A stretch of 58,756 bases of DNA, from assembly GCA_964292325.1 (NCBI GenBank), contig CAXYVG010000009.1:1-58756 (forward strand). The letters run 5' to 3'. Shown here piece by piece: positions 25,195-34,663 of this stretch. The translations under genes were made by a program, and so were the position numbers. Below the pieces are notes generated by a model. It was not told the origin of the DNA. It was given only the letters and a program-made list of their open reading frames with translations, and did not search any database. Numbering within the stretch: position 1 is the stretch's first letter; each line of letters begins with the position of its first letter. This DNA comes from CTSoil-075 sp964292325 (GTDB taxonomy: Bacteria; Bacillota; Negativicutes; DSM-13327).

Positions 25195-27276
25195 ATGCGA
25201 ATTGACACGAATCCTACGGATACATATGGCAAATATAAAACTAGACCAGGATTATTTTTACATAATGGCTCATGTATTGTGCCAGGTGGCGTAAATTTTT
25301 CCATCTATTCATCTGGCGCAAAATCATGTGAATTGGTATTGTTCCAAAATCATGAAAAAGAACCATTTGCAGTGATTCCATTTCCGCCTAGCTACCGCAT
25401 TGGCAATGTATTTGCCATGATTGTATTTGATCTCGACTATGAAAATCTGGAATACGGTTTTTATATTGATGGGGTATATGATTTTGCCTGTGGCGATGTT
25501 TACGACCATACCAAGTGTCTTTTAGATCCATACGCGAAGCTGATTTCTGGCCGAAATGTATGGGGAGTGGAGCCGGATTGGTCGAATCAGTTCCAGTATC
25601 GGTCGAAGGTTTCGCTAGATGATTTTGACTGGGAAGGCGACCAGCCGCTCAAGACACCGCATAACGAGCTGATTATCTATGAGGCGCATGTACGCGGTTT
25701 CACACAAGATGAGTCTTCAGGCGTTAAATACAAAGGAACCTATGCTGGTTTGCGGGAGAAAATACCTTATCTAAAAAAACTGGGCATTACGGCAATTGAG
25801 CTTTTGCCAATTTTTGAATTTGATGAGTTCGAGGGCTGCCGTAAGGATGAAGAGGGGAAGACCCTGTATAATTATTGGGGCTATAGCACGGTTGCGTTTT
25901 TTGCGCCGAAGGCTGGCTATGCCGCTAGCGGCAAATATTCTATGCAAATTGACGAATTTAAAAATTTGGTAAAAGAACTGCATAAGAATAATATAAAAAT
26001 CATTCTAGATGTAGTATTTAACCATACCGCGGAAGGAAATGAGCACGGCCCATATATTTCTTTTAAGGGCATTGATAATAAAACCTATTATATCCTGACA
26101 CCAGAGGGTTATTATTACAATTTTAGTGGTTGTGGCAATACGCTGAACTGCAACCACTCCATCGTTCGCACAATGATTTTGAACTGTCTGCGCTATTGGG
26201 TCGCTGAATATCATGTGGATGGTTTTCGGTTCGATTTAGCAGCTATCCTGGGACGTAATCAGGATGGTTCGCCAATGAGCAATCCACCACTGCTGGAGGC
26301 TTTGGCTTATGATCCGCTACTCAAAGATGCAATTCTCATTGCAGAAGCTTGGGATGCAGGTGGACTTTATCAAGTGGGTAGCTTCCCATCCTACGGACGC
26401 TGGGCAGAATGGAACGGCAAATACCGGGATGATGTGCGCAAATTCTTAAAGGGAGAACCAGGACTGGCTGGAGATGTTGCTTCACGCATTGCAGGTTCGG
26501 AGGATATCTACAATCCACATTGGCGCGGTGACTGTGCTTCTGTTAATTTTATTACTTGCCATGACGGTTTTACACTGTGGGATCTTTATGCTTATAACTA
26601 CAAGCATAACGCAGCAAATGGCTGGGGCAATGCAGACGGCGCAAATGATGAAAATAGTTGGAACTGCGGCTGGGAAGGTGATTGTGATCAGGAAAATGTG
26701 AATTTGCTGCGGCGTAAGATGATTAAGAACGCAGCAACTATTCTGCTTACGAGTGTTGGCATTCCGATGATCTTGGCGGGAGATGAATTCGGCAATACAC
26801 AGTATGGCAATAACAATCCATATTGTCAAGATAATAAGATTTCCTGGCTCGATTGGGACATGCTGAAGAAAAATGAAGAAATTTTCACGTTTTTCCAGAA
26901 TATGATTGCTTTTCGTAAGGAACATCCTGTTCTGCAAAAAATGTCCCAAGGCGTGCCAGAGGGTTATCCAATCGTGAGTCTACATGGTACGAATTCCTGG
27001 GAATTTGATTATTCAGCGGAAAATCGCGTAATCGGAGTCATGTTTGCTGGCAAGACGCGGGATGGTGAGGATGACTTTATTTATATTGGGATTAATGCCC
27101 ACTTTGAATCCTGTGGCATTTGGCTACCGCAGTTGCCTGAGAAATTTTTGTGGGAAGTTGTTGCCAATACCGATCTCGGTAAACAGGCATTCTATACAAA
27201 GCCAATTCCCTTGAATCCAGAGCAACAGTTTATTTTAGGAGCTTATTCCGTTATTATTTGCAATGCGAAAATGTAA
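25195..27276 (+). CDS. Glycogen debranching/isoamylase-type glycoside hydrolase (GH13, GlgX-like)
   Basis: It would cut alpha-1,6 branch points of glycogen or limit dextrin in the cytoplasm. An N-terminal CBM48-like domain (to about 130) precedes the GH13 barrel: DVVFNHTAEG, DGFRFDLAAIL (nucleophile Asp near 347), LIAEAWDAGG (acid Glu near 384) and ITCHDGFTLWDLYAY (transition-state Asp). The 693-residue length is right for GlgX or TreX. No glgA, B, C or P is nearby, so it is not in the usual glycogen operon. Confidence 0.93.
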   Translation: MRIDTNPTDTYGKYKTRPGLFLHNGSCIVPGGVNFSIYSSGAKSCELVLFQNHEKEPFAVIPFPPSYRIGNVFAMIVFDLDYENLEYGFYIDGVYDFACGDVYDHTKCLLDPYAKLISGRNVWGVEPDWSNQFQYRSKVSLDDFDWEGDQPLKTPHNELIIYEAHVRGFTQDESSGVKYKGTYAGLREKIPYLKKLGITAIELLPIFEFDEFEGCRKDEEGKTLYNYWGYSTVAFFAPKAGYAASGKYSMQIDEFKNLVKELHKNNIKIILDVVFNHTAEGNEHGPYISFKGIDNKTYYILTPEGYYYNFSGCGNTLNCNHSIVRTMILNCLRYWVAEYHVDGFRFDLAAILGRNQDGSPMSNPPLLEALAYDPLLKDAILIAEAWDAGGLYQVGSFPSYGRWAEWNGKYRDDVRKFLKGEPGLAGDVASRIAGSEDIYNPHWRGDCASVNFITCHDGFTLWDLYAYNYKHNAANGWGNADGANDENSWNCGWEGDCDQENVNLLRRKMIKNAATILLTSVGIPMILAGDEFGNTQYGNNNPYCQDNKISWLDWDMLKKNEEIFTFFQNMIAFRKEHPVLQKMSQGVPEGYPIVSLHGTNSWEFDYSAENRVIGVMFAGKTRDGEDDFIYIGINAHFESCGIWLPQLPEKFLWEVVANTDLGKQAFYTKPIPLNPEQQFILGAYSVIICNAKM

Positions 27277-27290
27277 GGAGGAGATTACTC

Positions 27291-27530
27291 ATGCCAGCAA
27301 TTACGATTCAGTCTATTGAATTGGCAGAAAGCCAAAAGAAGGTTATTGCCAAGGAATTTGTACGGATTTTTTCGGAACTTACCAATGTTCCTCAGGATAG
27401 AGTGTATATTTTTTTTGATGGATACCAATTAAATGAAGTCGGCACAGCTGGAATCCTGTTCTCTGAGAAGCCTCCCCAACGTGCAAAGGGAAAATTTAAT
27501 GAAGCAGAATGGGAGATGAATGCAAAATGA
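27291..27530 (+). CDS. Tautomerase/MIF superfamily small protein
   Basis: A 79-residue protein that starts MPAITIQS. Removal of Met exposes Pro1, the catalytic base of 4-oxalocrotonate-tautomerase-type enzymes. The middle part (TNVPQDRVYIFFDGY) fits the beta-alpha-beta fold of the family. ATG 27291 has GGAGGAG upstream; the longer frame that starts inside glgX is rejected. It overlaps the cupin gene by four bases (ATGA), so they are translated together. The substrate is unknown. Confidence 0.85.
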   Translation: MPAITIQSIELAESQKKVIAKEFVRIFSELTNVPQDRVYIFFDGYQLNEVGTAGILFSEKPPQRAKGKFNEAEWEMNAK

Positions 27531-27862
27531 TGATTTATCACCAAAAAATTGAGAAAAAGGAAATCAATCCAGGGGTCATATTCCAATACTTTGGCAAAGG
27601 TGAGCACATGAACGTGTTTCACTGGAATATGGCAGCGGGCAAAGTTGTTGCAATGCACAGCCATGAGTCAGAGCAGTTCGGCTATGTGATTAAAGGTGGG
27701 TTTATTATTGAGATGGAGAATGAAAAATTTGAGATCGGCCAGGGGGACGCCTATTTTATTCCGCCGAATGTCGAACACTCCTTTGTGGCGGTAGGCGATA
27801 CAGAAGCAATCGATGTATTCAATCCGATCAAAAATCCAATCCCGGACGGCAGGGAAGCTTAA
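27527..27862 (+). CDS. Small cupin-domain protein
   Basis: A 111-residue single cupin barrel. Motif 1 is MHSHESEQFGYVIKGGF with two His and one Glu as metal ligands, and motif 2 is GDAYFIPPNVEHSFVA with the last His. So a metal site is probably present. Start at ATG 27527, overlapping the tautomerase stop. Such small cupins act as isomerases, dioxygenases or ligand binders; nothing here decides between them. Confidence 0.85.
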   Translation: MMIYHQKIEKKEINPGVIFQYFGKGEHMNVFHWNMAAGKVVAMHSHESEQFGYVIKGGFIIEMENEKFEIGQGDAYFIPPNVEHSFVAVGDTEAIDVFNPIKNPIPDGREA

Positions 27863-27877
27863 AGTGAGGCGATTTAT

Positions 27878-29608
27878 ATGCAATATGAAAAATGTGATAG
27901 GCAGGGGCAGGTCTTAGCGCTATCAAAAGTATGTCAGGATGAGGTTAAAGCTATTTTTGATAGGCAAAGCGGTCTTTATTGGGAAGCAAAATCGCTTGAT
28001 CCGGCAACCATTAATTTTTATCAACGCAAGATGAGCTGGGAAGAATTCAATACAGATTATATCCAGCAGCTAAATGAGGAAAATTACGGCGGTTATAATG
28101 ATTGGCGCGTTCCGGATAAATATGAGTTACGCTCATTAATAAGCTACAAAAAAATCGCGCCGGCATTTGCCCAAAGTGTATTTGAAGGTATTGTGCCGGA
28201 TGATTACTGGTGTGGACAGAGCTATGGAATCCGGCCAGATTGCGGCTGGGTCATTAACTTCAATTTGGGTGCGGCAACTACGAAAAACAAATCTTTAAAA
28301 AGCTATGGACTAGCTGTCCGGGGTGAGAAGAAACTTCAGAGTGTAGAACGGTTTATTGATAATGGCGACGGAACGATCACAGATAAGGTACTCCGGCTCG
28401 TGTGGCAGAAAAAACAGAATGAACGAAAAAGTTATAATGATGTGCAGAAAATGCTAAAAGATTATGAGTTTGCCGGAGCTCTAGATTGGCGGTTGCCAAC
28501 AATGCATGAACTTAATTCAATTTTTGATGAAAGCTATGCAAATCAGAGCTGGTATTTTGATGAGTTTTTCGAGCATGATGTACTACAGCCACCAATCCTG
28601 CAGCATATAACGGCTAACTTATTTGAAGACACCTACGTATGGGTAACCAATTTTAATGTTGGCTATGACGGCTATTATGCTGAGAAGGACATGGCACTTT
28701 GTTATCGCCTAGTACGTACGCTTGATGAAGGTCAGGGTGTATTTCAAATGCCATCCAGCGGGCAGCAGGAACAGTTCTCAGCCGAAGGGTTTGTTATCGA
28801 TGTTGTTCCAGAAAATACAGCCTGCTCTTTTGGTGAAACGGATTTTTACGTTAATGATATGTATACAGGTCTATTTTATGAAAAGTATTCAGCAAAAAAG
28901 CAGTTTACCTATGCGGAGGCAAAAGAGCATATCAAGGAACTTAATAAAGAGTTTTTTGGCGGCTATAACAATTGGCGGCTTCCTTTAGTTGACGAGCTGC
29001 GCTTTATTGCAAATTACAGTGGGAAAACGTTAGCAGTTTTTGATGCATTTGAGTCCTATGTACAGTCTGATTTCTATTGGACAGGTGAGGAGCATCCATT
29101 ATATGATGATGCGCGTACTTGGGCCATTTACTTTGGTTATGGCTGCGCAATTCCCTTACAACAGATGCAAAAGTGCGGCTGTATTGCAGTATGTGGCGGT
29201 TATATGAATCTTTCAGATAAAGAAGAGCGGCGCTATATCGTTGAAAATGGCTGCGTGATTGATCAATATACAAAACTGATGTGGCTACAGGAAGAACTGC
29301 CCCTCTTGTCTGTGCAGGAAGCAGAGAGTTATTTTGCGCACAAAGAAATTGCGGGGCAGACTGGCTGGCGGATTCCAGCATTAAAAGAATTATCGACAAT
29401 TATCCGAAGAACGGAGCCACAGGGTCAGTGGTACGATAAAAAGCTGTTTCCGGATATCTATGACGGACCGGGAATGTTTCTTTTGGCACAGGAAACCTTC
29501 AATGGAATGTTTAATTGGGGAGTCAATATCAAATTTGCTTACGATGGGTATTATGCAGATCGACTGAACGGAAAATACCGCGTTAAGGCAGTTAAGACGA
29601 TGAGGTGA
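27878..29608 (+). CDS. Protein with four DUF1566/Lcl-type repeats
   Basis: 576 residues with a WR-[VLI]-P motif repeated four times: NDWRVPDKYELRSL near 75, LDWRLPTMHELNSI near 205, NNWRLPLVDELRFI near 365 and TGWRIPALKELSTI near 500. This marks the DUF1566 (Legionella Lcl C-terminal-like, C-type-lectin-like) fold. There is no signal peptide, though many relatives are secreted. Each repeat ends in a Gly-Tyr-rich strand such as VGYDGYYAEK. A binding or scaffold role is likely; function unknown. It lies in the cargo block before the flavin reductase. Confidence 0.8.
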   Translation: MQYEKCDRQGQVLALSKVCQDEVKAIFDRQSGLYWEAKSLDPATINFYQRKMSWEEFNTDYIQQLNEENYGGYNDWRVPDKYELRSLISYKKIAPAFAQSVFEGIVPDDYWCGQSYGIRPDCGWVINFNLGAATTKNKSLKSYGLAVRGEKKLQSVERFIDNGDGTITDKVLRLVWQKKQNERKSYNDVQKMLKDYEFAGALDWRLPTMHELNSIFDESYANQSWYFDEFFEHDVLQPPILQHITANLFEDTYVWVTNFNVGYDGYYAEKDMALCYRLVRTLDEGQGVFQMPSSGQQEQFSAEGFVIDVVPENTACSFGETDFYVNDMYTGLFYEKYSAKKQFTYAEAKEHIKELNKEFFGGYNNWRLPLVDELRFIANYSGKTLAVFDAFESYVQSDFYWTGEEHPLYDDARTWAIYFGYGCAIPLQQMQKCGCIAVCGGYMNLSDKEERRYIVENGCVIDQYTKLMWLQEELPLLSVQEAESYFAHKEIAGQTGWRIPALKELSTIIRRTEPQGQWYDKKLFPDIYDGPGMFLLAQETFNGMFNWGVNIKFAYDGYYADRLNGKYRVKAVKTMR

Positions 29609-29615
29609 AAGAAAA

Positions 29616-30263
29616 TTGAAGATTCTTGGCTTTAATGGTAGTCCGCGTAAGGAGGGTAATAGTTCACAGCTCTTGGACTCAGCGTTGAATGGTGCTAAAG
29701 GGCAAGGAGCAGAAATAGAGAGGGTTGAGTTGTATGATTTGCACTACACAGGTTGTCGTAGCTGCAATGCATGCAAACGAAAAAGCTCTTTTTATGGTAA
29801 AGGCTGTGCAGTACAGGATGATATTACGTCCTTATTAACAAAAGCGTTGCAAGCGGATGCCTGGATTTTTGCAACGCCAATTTATATGGGACATATGAGC
29901 AGTGGCTTAGCGGCCTTTCTGGAACGACTGCATTTTCCCTATAAAAACTATGATGAGAAGACTCATGTGGAGTATTTATTGAAGAACATTCCAAGCATAT
30001 TCATCTATAGTATGAATGCAAGCCAGGAAGTTATGCATAATTTGGGAATAGAGTCATCTTGCCAATTCGATAAATATCTCATGGAGATGGTTTTTGGCCC
30101 TGTAGAATATATGACGGCCAACTTTACAATGCAGTTCGATGACTATAGCAAATATCATGCAGCTGGCATTAATGTGGCCGCAAAGCATAGTCACCGAGAA
30201 GTACAGTTCCCAAGGGATTTGGCAAAAGCTTATGAGTTGGGCAAGAGGCTAGTAATGGATTAG
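29616..30263 (+). CDS. NADPH-dependent FMN reductase/iron-sulfur flavoprotein-like
   Basis: A flavodoxin-fold protein of 215 residues. FMN phosphate loop: GFNGSPRKEGNSSQL at the N-terminus. A Cys cluster follows, GCRSCNACK and GKGCAVQDD, like that of iron-sulfur flavoproteins, and then ATPIYMGHMSSGL. It starts at TTG 29616 with GAGGTGA just upstream. It may move electrons to a small organic acceptor. The last Cys of the cluster is more distant than in typical archaeal Isf, so cluster binding is uncertain. Confidence 0.8.
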   Translation: MKILGFNGSPRKEGNSSQLLDSALNGAKGQGAEIERVELYDLHYTGCRSCNACKRKSSFYGKGCAVQDDITSLLTKALQADAWIFATPIYMGHMSSGLAAFLERLHFPYKNYDEKTHVEYLLKNIPSIFIYSMNASQEVMHNLGIESSCQFDKYLMEMVFGPVEYMTANFTMQFDDYSKYHAAGINVAAKHSHREVQFPRDLAKAYELGKRLVMD

Positions 30264-30293
30264 GAATTTCTTCAAAGGATGGATGAGAATAGT

Positions 30294-32720
30294 ATGAACA
30301 AGGATTTGTTAACAAATAAAATCATATATGCGTGTATGACGGTAGCATTGGTCATGGGGGATCCGTCTTATGCAAAAGCCGCGAATGAAGTCACAGTAGG
30401 TAGTGGTACGGCAGCGAATCCTGCTACTGCGGTCAACAATGGTACCATCAATACAAAAGGTGTTCCGTCAGCAGGGGATGCTACTTTTTTGTATAAGAAG
30501 GATGATGTTCCGGGAGGTGTGGATAACCTGAACTTATGCTTTTATGGCATGGCTTCGCTGGTAACGGATCCAACTAATGCCAGCCGCATGGTTCCCGGTG
30601 ATTATGTTACTCTTACGAACAACGGTACAATCAACATGCATTTCAAGGACATCGTGGAAAATAACAAAAATGATTTAAAAATAACCTCGGATATGTCAAA
30701 AACCTATGACAATATCATGGGCTGGGGCATGATTGGCGGAAAGAATTCTACTTTAATCAATAACGGTACGATCAATATGTATTTTGATGAAGACTCTAGT
30801 TATACTCAGTACGATATCTTTTCGCATCCAATGTACGTTAATGATAATTCTACGATGATTAATAATGGTACGATCAGTGTAACGGGAAATGGCAGTAACG
30901 GCGCAAATGTACGCGGAATGACTTCGTCCCATAGCGGCCTTACGATAACCAATAATGGCCTGTTATATATCGATGTACCACTATCCTATATGTCGCGAGG
31001 GCTCGCAACGACCGGAGCCGGTGGGTTACTTACAAACAACGGTACAATCTATAATAGGAGCGGAGGCGCAACTTATGGAATTGGGGAAAATGGCGGCTGT
31101 ACGGTCATTAATAACGGTACGGTAACTGCTATTTCAAGAGGCCTTTCAGCGACTCAGCAATTAGGTTTATTACCACCGCTTACGGCAGAGGCCTATGGGA
31201 TTGGTGAAAATGGTACAATTGCCAGTAATACTTATTATTATAACTATGGCATAATCAATGCCGCCATAGAAAGTACTACCGGGACAGATGCCTACAGTGC
31301 AGCTAACGGTATGTGCCTTGAGGGTTTTCAGCCAACAATCGCAACTCGTTATGCAAACAATACGGGTGTTATTAATGTATCGAGTGATGTTACAGCAAAT
31401 AGTTCCAACAACAATCAAACCCTAAGTGCCGAGCTTGGTGTCAATACCATGTACTCGAAGTGTACTGCAGATCACAATGTAAATGTGAGTATCAGCAAAT
31501 GGGCAACAACCCTGCGGGATTTTGCTGCAACAAAAGATTTGTTTGCCGCAAGAAAAGCAACCCTTGATTTTTCCAATGCGGAGCTTATCCTTCGTCCGGC
31601 TACAGGCTATACAGCGGGCACAGCCTATAGTGTAAGCCAGTCGGCGCTGATTAACAATATTGCATTCTCAGGTGCAACAAATACGCTGACGGTCAATAAT
31701 TTTGACAAGATCCAGTATAGTACCGAGATGCCGGAATTTTTGACAGTGAAGGTTAGTGATGAAAAAGCTGCTATTTATACGGCTAATAACGCGGAGGATG
31801 ACCAAAAAATGGTTTCGGCTGCGGTGATGAATCAGATTGATTTCGTTCGCAATGGTATGAATGCATTGGATCGGGTTCTCAATAAAAATAACCGGGATTC
31901 GGTAAAGCAGCAGTGGTTCTTTGTGCCATATGACGGCCACTTTTGGCGCGATAACGGTATGAGCAGCCAGGCGCATGGTTTTATTGGCGGAGCGGATTGG
32001 CGGCTCGGAGCTAAGTTCTATGGTGGTGTCCATGCAGTCTATGCTAAGGATAATGCGGATGGCGGGCTCTATAATGGTAACGGTTATATCAATAGTGTTA
32101 TGGGTGGCCTTCATTTTTCGTATTATCCACAGGATAATGTTCATGTGGACGGACAGCTCACCTATTTCTCCAATAATGGTGCTAATAATTACAGTGTAAA
32201 CTATACCGGAACGACTTTGCAGGGTAAATCTTCAAATGATGCCAATGGAGTATATGCTTCCTTGAATTTTGGCAAAAAGGTATCGATTAATAAAACGGAC
32301 AGCCTGCAGTCGAGCTTCGGTCTTTCTACAATGCATTTCCAGGGTACGCCGGATATTCATTGGAATATTTTGGGGACGGCAATGAATGGCTACAATATGG
32401 AAATGGCTGGAGTCTATAACGCAACATATGCTTCGGCCATGGTGAAATGGACGCATTGTATGAATTCGCGGGCTGGAGCGGGGGATTTTACAATAGGCCT
32501 AGGTGTTAAAGGTAAGCTGGCAGCAGATGATTTATCTATGCGCATGATGAATACAAATATGCCGGGGAGAGTTTCTGAAGATGATGTCCTTGGAATGGCT
32601 GAAGTAGCCTATTCTTGGCATAGCAACAAGCATTCCTCCTTTAAGATTGGGTATAATGGTGAATTTGGAAAGAATAGCAAGGAAAATGTATTCATGGCAA
32701 GCTTTGTAAAAGGGTTTTAA
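30294..32720 (+). CDS. Outer-membrane autotransporter
   Basis: A type V secretion protein. The signal peptide is at the N-terminus (YACMTVALVMG, cleavage after SYAKA). The passenger (to about 500) is a beta-helix rich in repeated N-N-G-T-I-N blocks. The C-terminal 280 residues form an autotransporter barrel with alternating aromatic strands and end in VKGF; a last Phe is the usual sign for outer-membrane insertion. I prefer ATG 30294 over 30279 for its signal peptide and GGATGAG. It shows that the host has an outer membrane. The gene ends the main cargo strand. Passenger function is unknown. Confidence 0.9.
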   Translation: MNKDLLTNKIIYACMTVALVMGDPSYAKAANEVTVGSGTAANPATAVNNGTINTKGVPSAGDATFLYKKDDVPGGVDNLNLCFYGMASLVTDPTNASRMVPGDYVTLTNNGTINMHFKDIVENNKNDLKITSDMSKTYDNIMGWGMIGGKNSTLINNGTINMYFDEDSSYTQYDIFSHPMYVNDNSTMINNGTISVTGNGSNGANVRGMTSSHSGLTITNNGLLYIDVPLSYMSRGLATTGAGGLLTNNGTIYNRSGGATYGIGENGGCTVINNGTVTAISRGLSATQQLGLLPPLTAEAYGIGENGTIASNTYYYNYGIINAAIESTTGTDAYSAANGMCLEGFQPTIATRYANNTGVINVSSDVTANSSNNNQTLSAELGVNTMYSKCTADHNVNVSISKWATTLRDFAATKDLFAARKATLDFSNAELILRPATGYTAGTAYSVSQSALINNIAFSGATNTLTVNNFDKIQYSTEMPEFLTVKVSDEKAAIYTANNAEDDQKMVSAAVMNQIDFVRNGMNALDRVLNKNNRDSVKQQWFFVPYDGHFWRDNGMSSQAHGFIGGADWRLGAKFYGGVHAVYAKDNADGGLYNGNGYINSVMGGLHFSYYPQDNVHVDGQLTYFSNNGANNYSVNYTGTTLQGKSSNDANGVYASLNFGKKVSINKTDSLQSSFGLSTMHFQGTPDIHWNILGTAMNGYNMEMAGVYNATYASAMVKWTHCMNSRAGAGDFTIGLGVKGKLAADDLSMRMMNTNMPGRVSEDDVLGMAEVAYSWHSNKHSSFKIGYNGEFGKNSKENVFMASFVKGF

Positions 32721-32780
32721 ACAAAAACAGCTGGCTGTTATTTTAAAATGAGTATGACTTTTTAAAGGAGGCAATGTAAT

Positions 32781-33194
32781 ATGAATTTTGAATTTTTTCA
32801 TAGTAATTTGAGCATTTCTGATTTAGAAGTTTCCGTTGCGTTTTATAAGAAGGCTTTGGATTTAAAAGAAATTCGTCGCAAAGATTTTGGCGATTTTGTA
32901 ATGGTATATTTGAGCGATGGAAAAAACCCATTTGAACTTGAACTCAAATGGGATAAAAAACGTTGCAAAAAATATGATTTAGGGGAAAATCCAGCGCATT
33001 TGGCGTTTAAGGTCAATAATATTCAGGAAGCACTTGCTCGCCACAAGGAAATGGGGTGTGTATCCTTAGAGCATAAAGAACTGGGGGTGTATTTCCTGCA
33101 TGATCCAGATGGATATATAATAGAAATCCTTCCCACAGATTTTTTTGATAATCTGCCGGAAGGATGCCCCCTGCCGAACCAAGGAAGCAAGTAA
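32781..33194 (+). CDS. VOC/glyoxalase-I-like metalloenzyme
   Basis: A 137-residue vicinal-oxygen-chelate protein. It has the two beta-alpha-beta-beta-beta modules: HSNLSISDLEVSVAFYKKALD at the start (21 residues, the first His a likely metal ligand) and AHLAFKVNNIQEAL plus FLHDPDGYIIEILP (Glu ligand) later. The arrangement of His, Glu, His and Glu fits glyoxalase I. AAGGAGG precedes ATG 32781. It converges on the regulator gene with eight bases between stops. Confidence 0.85.
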   Translation: MNFEFFHSNLSISDLEVSVAFYKKALDLKEIRRKDFGDFVMVYLSDGKNPFELELKWDKKRCKKYDLGENPAHLAFKVNNIQEALARHKEMGCVSLEHKELGVYFLHDPDGYIIEILPTDFFDNLPEGCPLPNQGSK

Positions 33195-33201
33195 AGAGCA
33201 A

Positions 33202-34494
33202 CTACGTGGACACATTTTCTAATTCGTTGTGGGAATCTATGGAGAGACAATAGCCCTTGTTATGTATACTGGATAAACGGATAGAACCGTTCTGCGTAAG
33301 TTTGAGTTTATGCCGTAAACGGCTAATGTGCATTTTTAATGTGCTGCTGGTGGTGTGAAACGATTTGCAGGCCCAAATTTTTTCATAGAATTCATCTAGC
33401 GTTACAAGATCATTCACGTGGTCAAGCAGAAGCGATAGGAGACTGAATTCTAACGGTGTTAAATCGACGGCCTTGCTGGCAATATGAACTTCGCGCTTAC
33501 ACGGGTAAATGACAATGGAATCGCCGATATCAATAGAAGTATCGTTTAGAATCGAGGGGTTTTTCTTATTTGCAGGTGGTTGCGGGGGTGCATCATCGGA
33601 CGGGATACCTGTTATCGACAACAGTGCTTCGTCGAAGGGGAGAACGAAGCTGTTTATAATGATCTCGCCATGGTTGTCATGGACGGTGCCACATTCAAAA
33701 CAAAGGATAACATGATTATCCTTTGTTAGGGCACGATAGCAGGAATAATAAACGTTATCTTTCTTATTCCTGCTATCGTGCCCTTTAACAGATTTCGATA
33801 AACATTTTTTTAAGTCGTTTAAATATTTTCCCTGGTCATCGGGATAAATATGAGGAAGGGAATCACTGTTTTCAGTATGTAAAAAACCTGAAGTGGTGTT
33901 ATAGTTTAGTAGTTGAAGAAATTTTTCATTTACATAACGATAAGGCAGGTTATCTTTGTAATAGAAGCTTTTTAGACCGACATGCGTGGTATCGACAAAA
34001 TTTTCTGAGATGTCATTCATACGTTTTACATCAAGCTGTATATGATCATCTTCAGGGATTCCCAGATCAACGGGGAAAAAGACAGATGAATTGTCCTTTG
34101 GCTTTACTGGAATAGAAACATGATACTGGGATACTTTCAACTGTTCCTCGATCAATTGAAAGTACATAGAAATATTGATATGGGTCTGATAATGGCTTTT
34201 TTCAGCGTTGTTCCTAAAATGGATATCGGCAATAACCATGCAGCTATCATTGGAAGAGGCGCCGATGAAATAATTTTCACTGATAATTGTATAAGAAAAA
34301 TTTGCGGCACATTTTTTCCGAAAATACTCTTTGATTTTTGGTAGAGTGCGGATGATTTCGCCTGAACCAGGACCAATCCAGGTAGCTTCCGAATTGAAAT
34401 AATTCAATAAGGGCTCGATATCTTTTTCAATATAAAAAAGGTGAACCATTCGCATACATATATTTATGGCTTTCTGTTGATAAGAAGTAATCAT
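33202..34494 (-). CDS. Three-domain regulator: SnoaL-like, PAS-like and OmpR-type winged helix
   Basis: 430 residues. The first 130 look like a SnoaL/NTF2 fold (ISMYFQLIEEQLKVSQYHVS). A PAS-like middle (about 175-285) has YRYVNEKFLQLLNY. The last 100 are an OmpR/PhoB-type DNA-binding domain: VDLTPLEFSLLSLLLDH, the TLKMHISRLRHKLK recognition helix and NKGYCLSI wing. There is no receiver domain or transmembrane helix, so it is a one-component regulator sensing a ligand. GGAGGT sits 7 bases before ATG 34494. It is the only DNA-binding regulator in the cargo and so a candidate for the AGTAAAG palindromes; that link is a guess. Confidence 0.8.
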   Translation of the reverse strand: MITSYQQKAINICMRMVHLFYIEKDIEPLLNYFNSEATWIGPGSGEIIRTLPKIKEYFRKKCAANFSYTIISENYFIGASSNDSCMVIADIHFRNNAEKSHYQTHINISMYFQLIEEQLKVSQYHVSIPVKPKDNSSVFFPVDLGIPEDDHIQLDVKRMNDISENFVDTTHVGLKSFYYKDNLPYRYVNEKFLQLLNYNTTSGFLHTENSDSLPHIYPDDQGKYLNDLKKCLSKSVKGHDSRNKKDNVYYSCYRALTKDNHVILCFECGTVHDNHGEIIINSFVLPFDEALLSITGIPSDDAPPQPPANKKNPSILNDTSIDIGDSIVIYPCKREVHIASKAVDLTPLEFSLLSLLLDHVNDLVTLDEFYEKIWACKSFHTTSSTLKMHISRLRHKLKLTQNGSIRLSSIHNKGYCLSIDSHNELENVST

Positions 34495-34539
34495 AAATAT
34501 ACCTCCAGATTAAAATTTATTACTACTGCTTGTAAATTT

Positions 34540-34659
34540 CTACATAAATAGATAATTTCCTCTATGGTTCTGAATATTTTTCCTTTTGACCAACAATTTG
34601 GAAATCAGCGCTTCGTCAATACCACAGTAGACAGGATGGATAATTTTTAACATATGCAT
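34540..34659 (-). pseudogene. Possible IS110-family transposase remnant (N-terminus only)
   Basis: A 39-codon frame that begins MHMLKIIHPVYCGID. IS110 transposases open with a very similar HPxCCGID motif that holds the first catalytic Asp. After GID the similarity stops and the frame ends at TAG 36 or so residues in. Read as a decayed insertion-sequence end near the right edge of the element. The match is short, so a chance likeness cannot be excluded. Confidence 0.4.
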
Positions 34660-34663
34660 CACC

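Noticed and set aside
30294..31700. Tandem DNA repeats in the NNGTIN region as a noncoding array
   Set aside because: They are in-frame codons of the beta-helix passenger and vary at third positions as coding repeats do.
31668..32144. 158-codon minus-strand frame opposite the autotransporter
   Set aside because: It is an antisense shadow with the composition expected from the plus-strand barrel codons.
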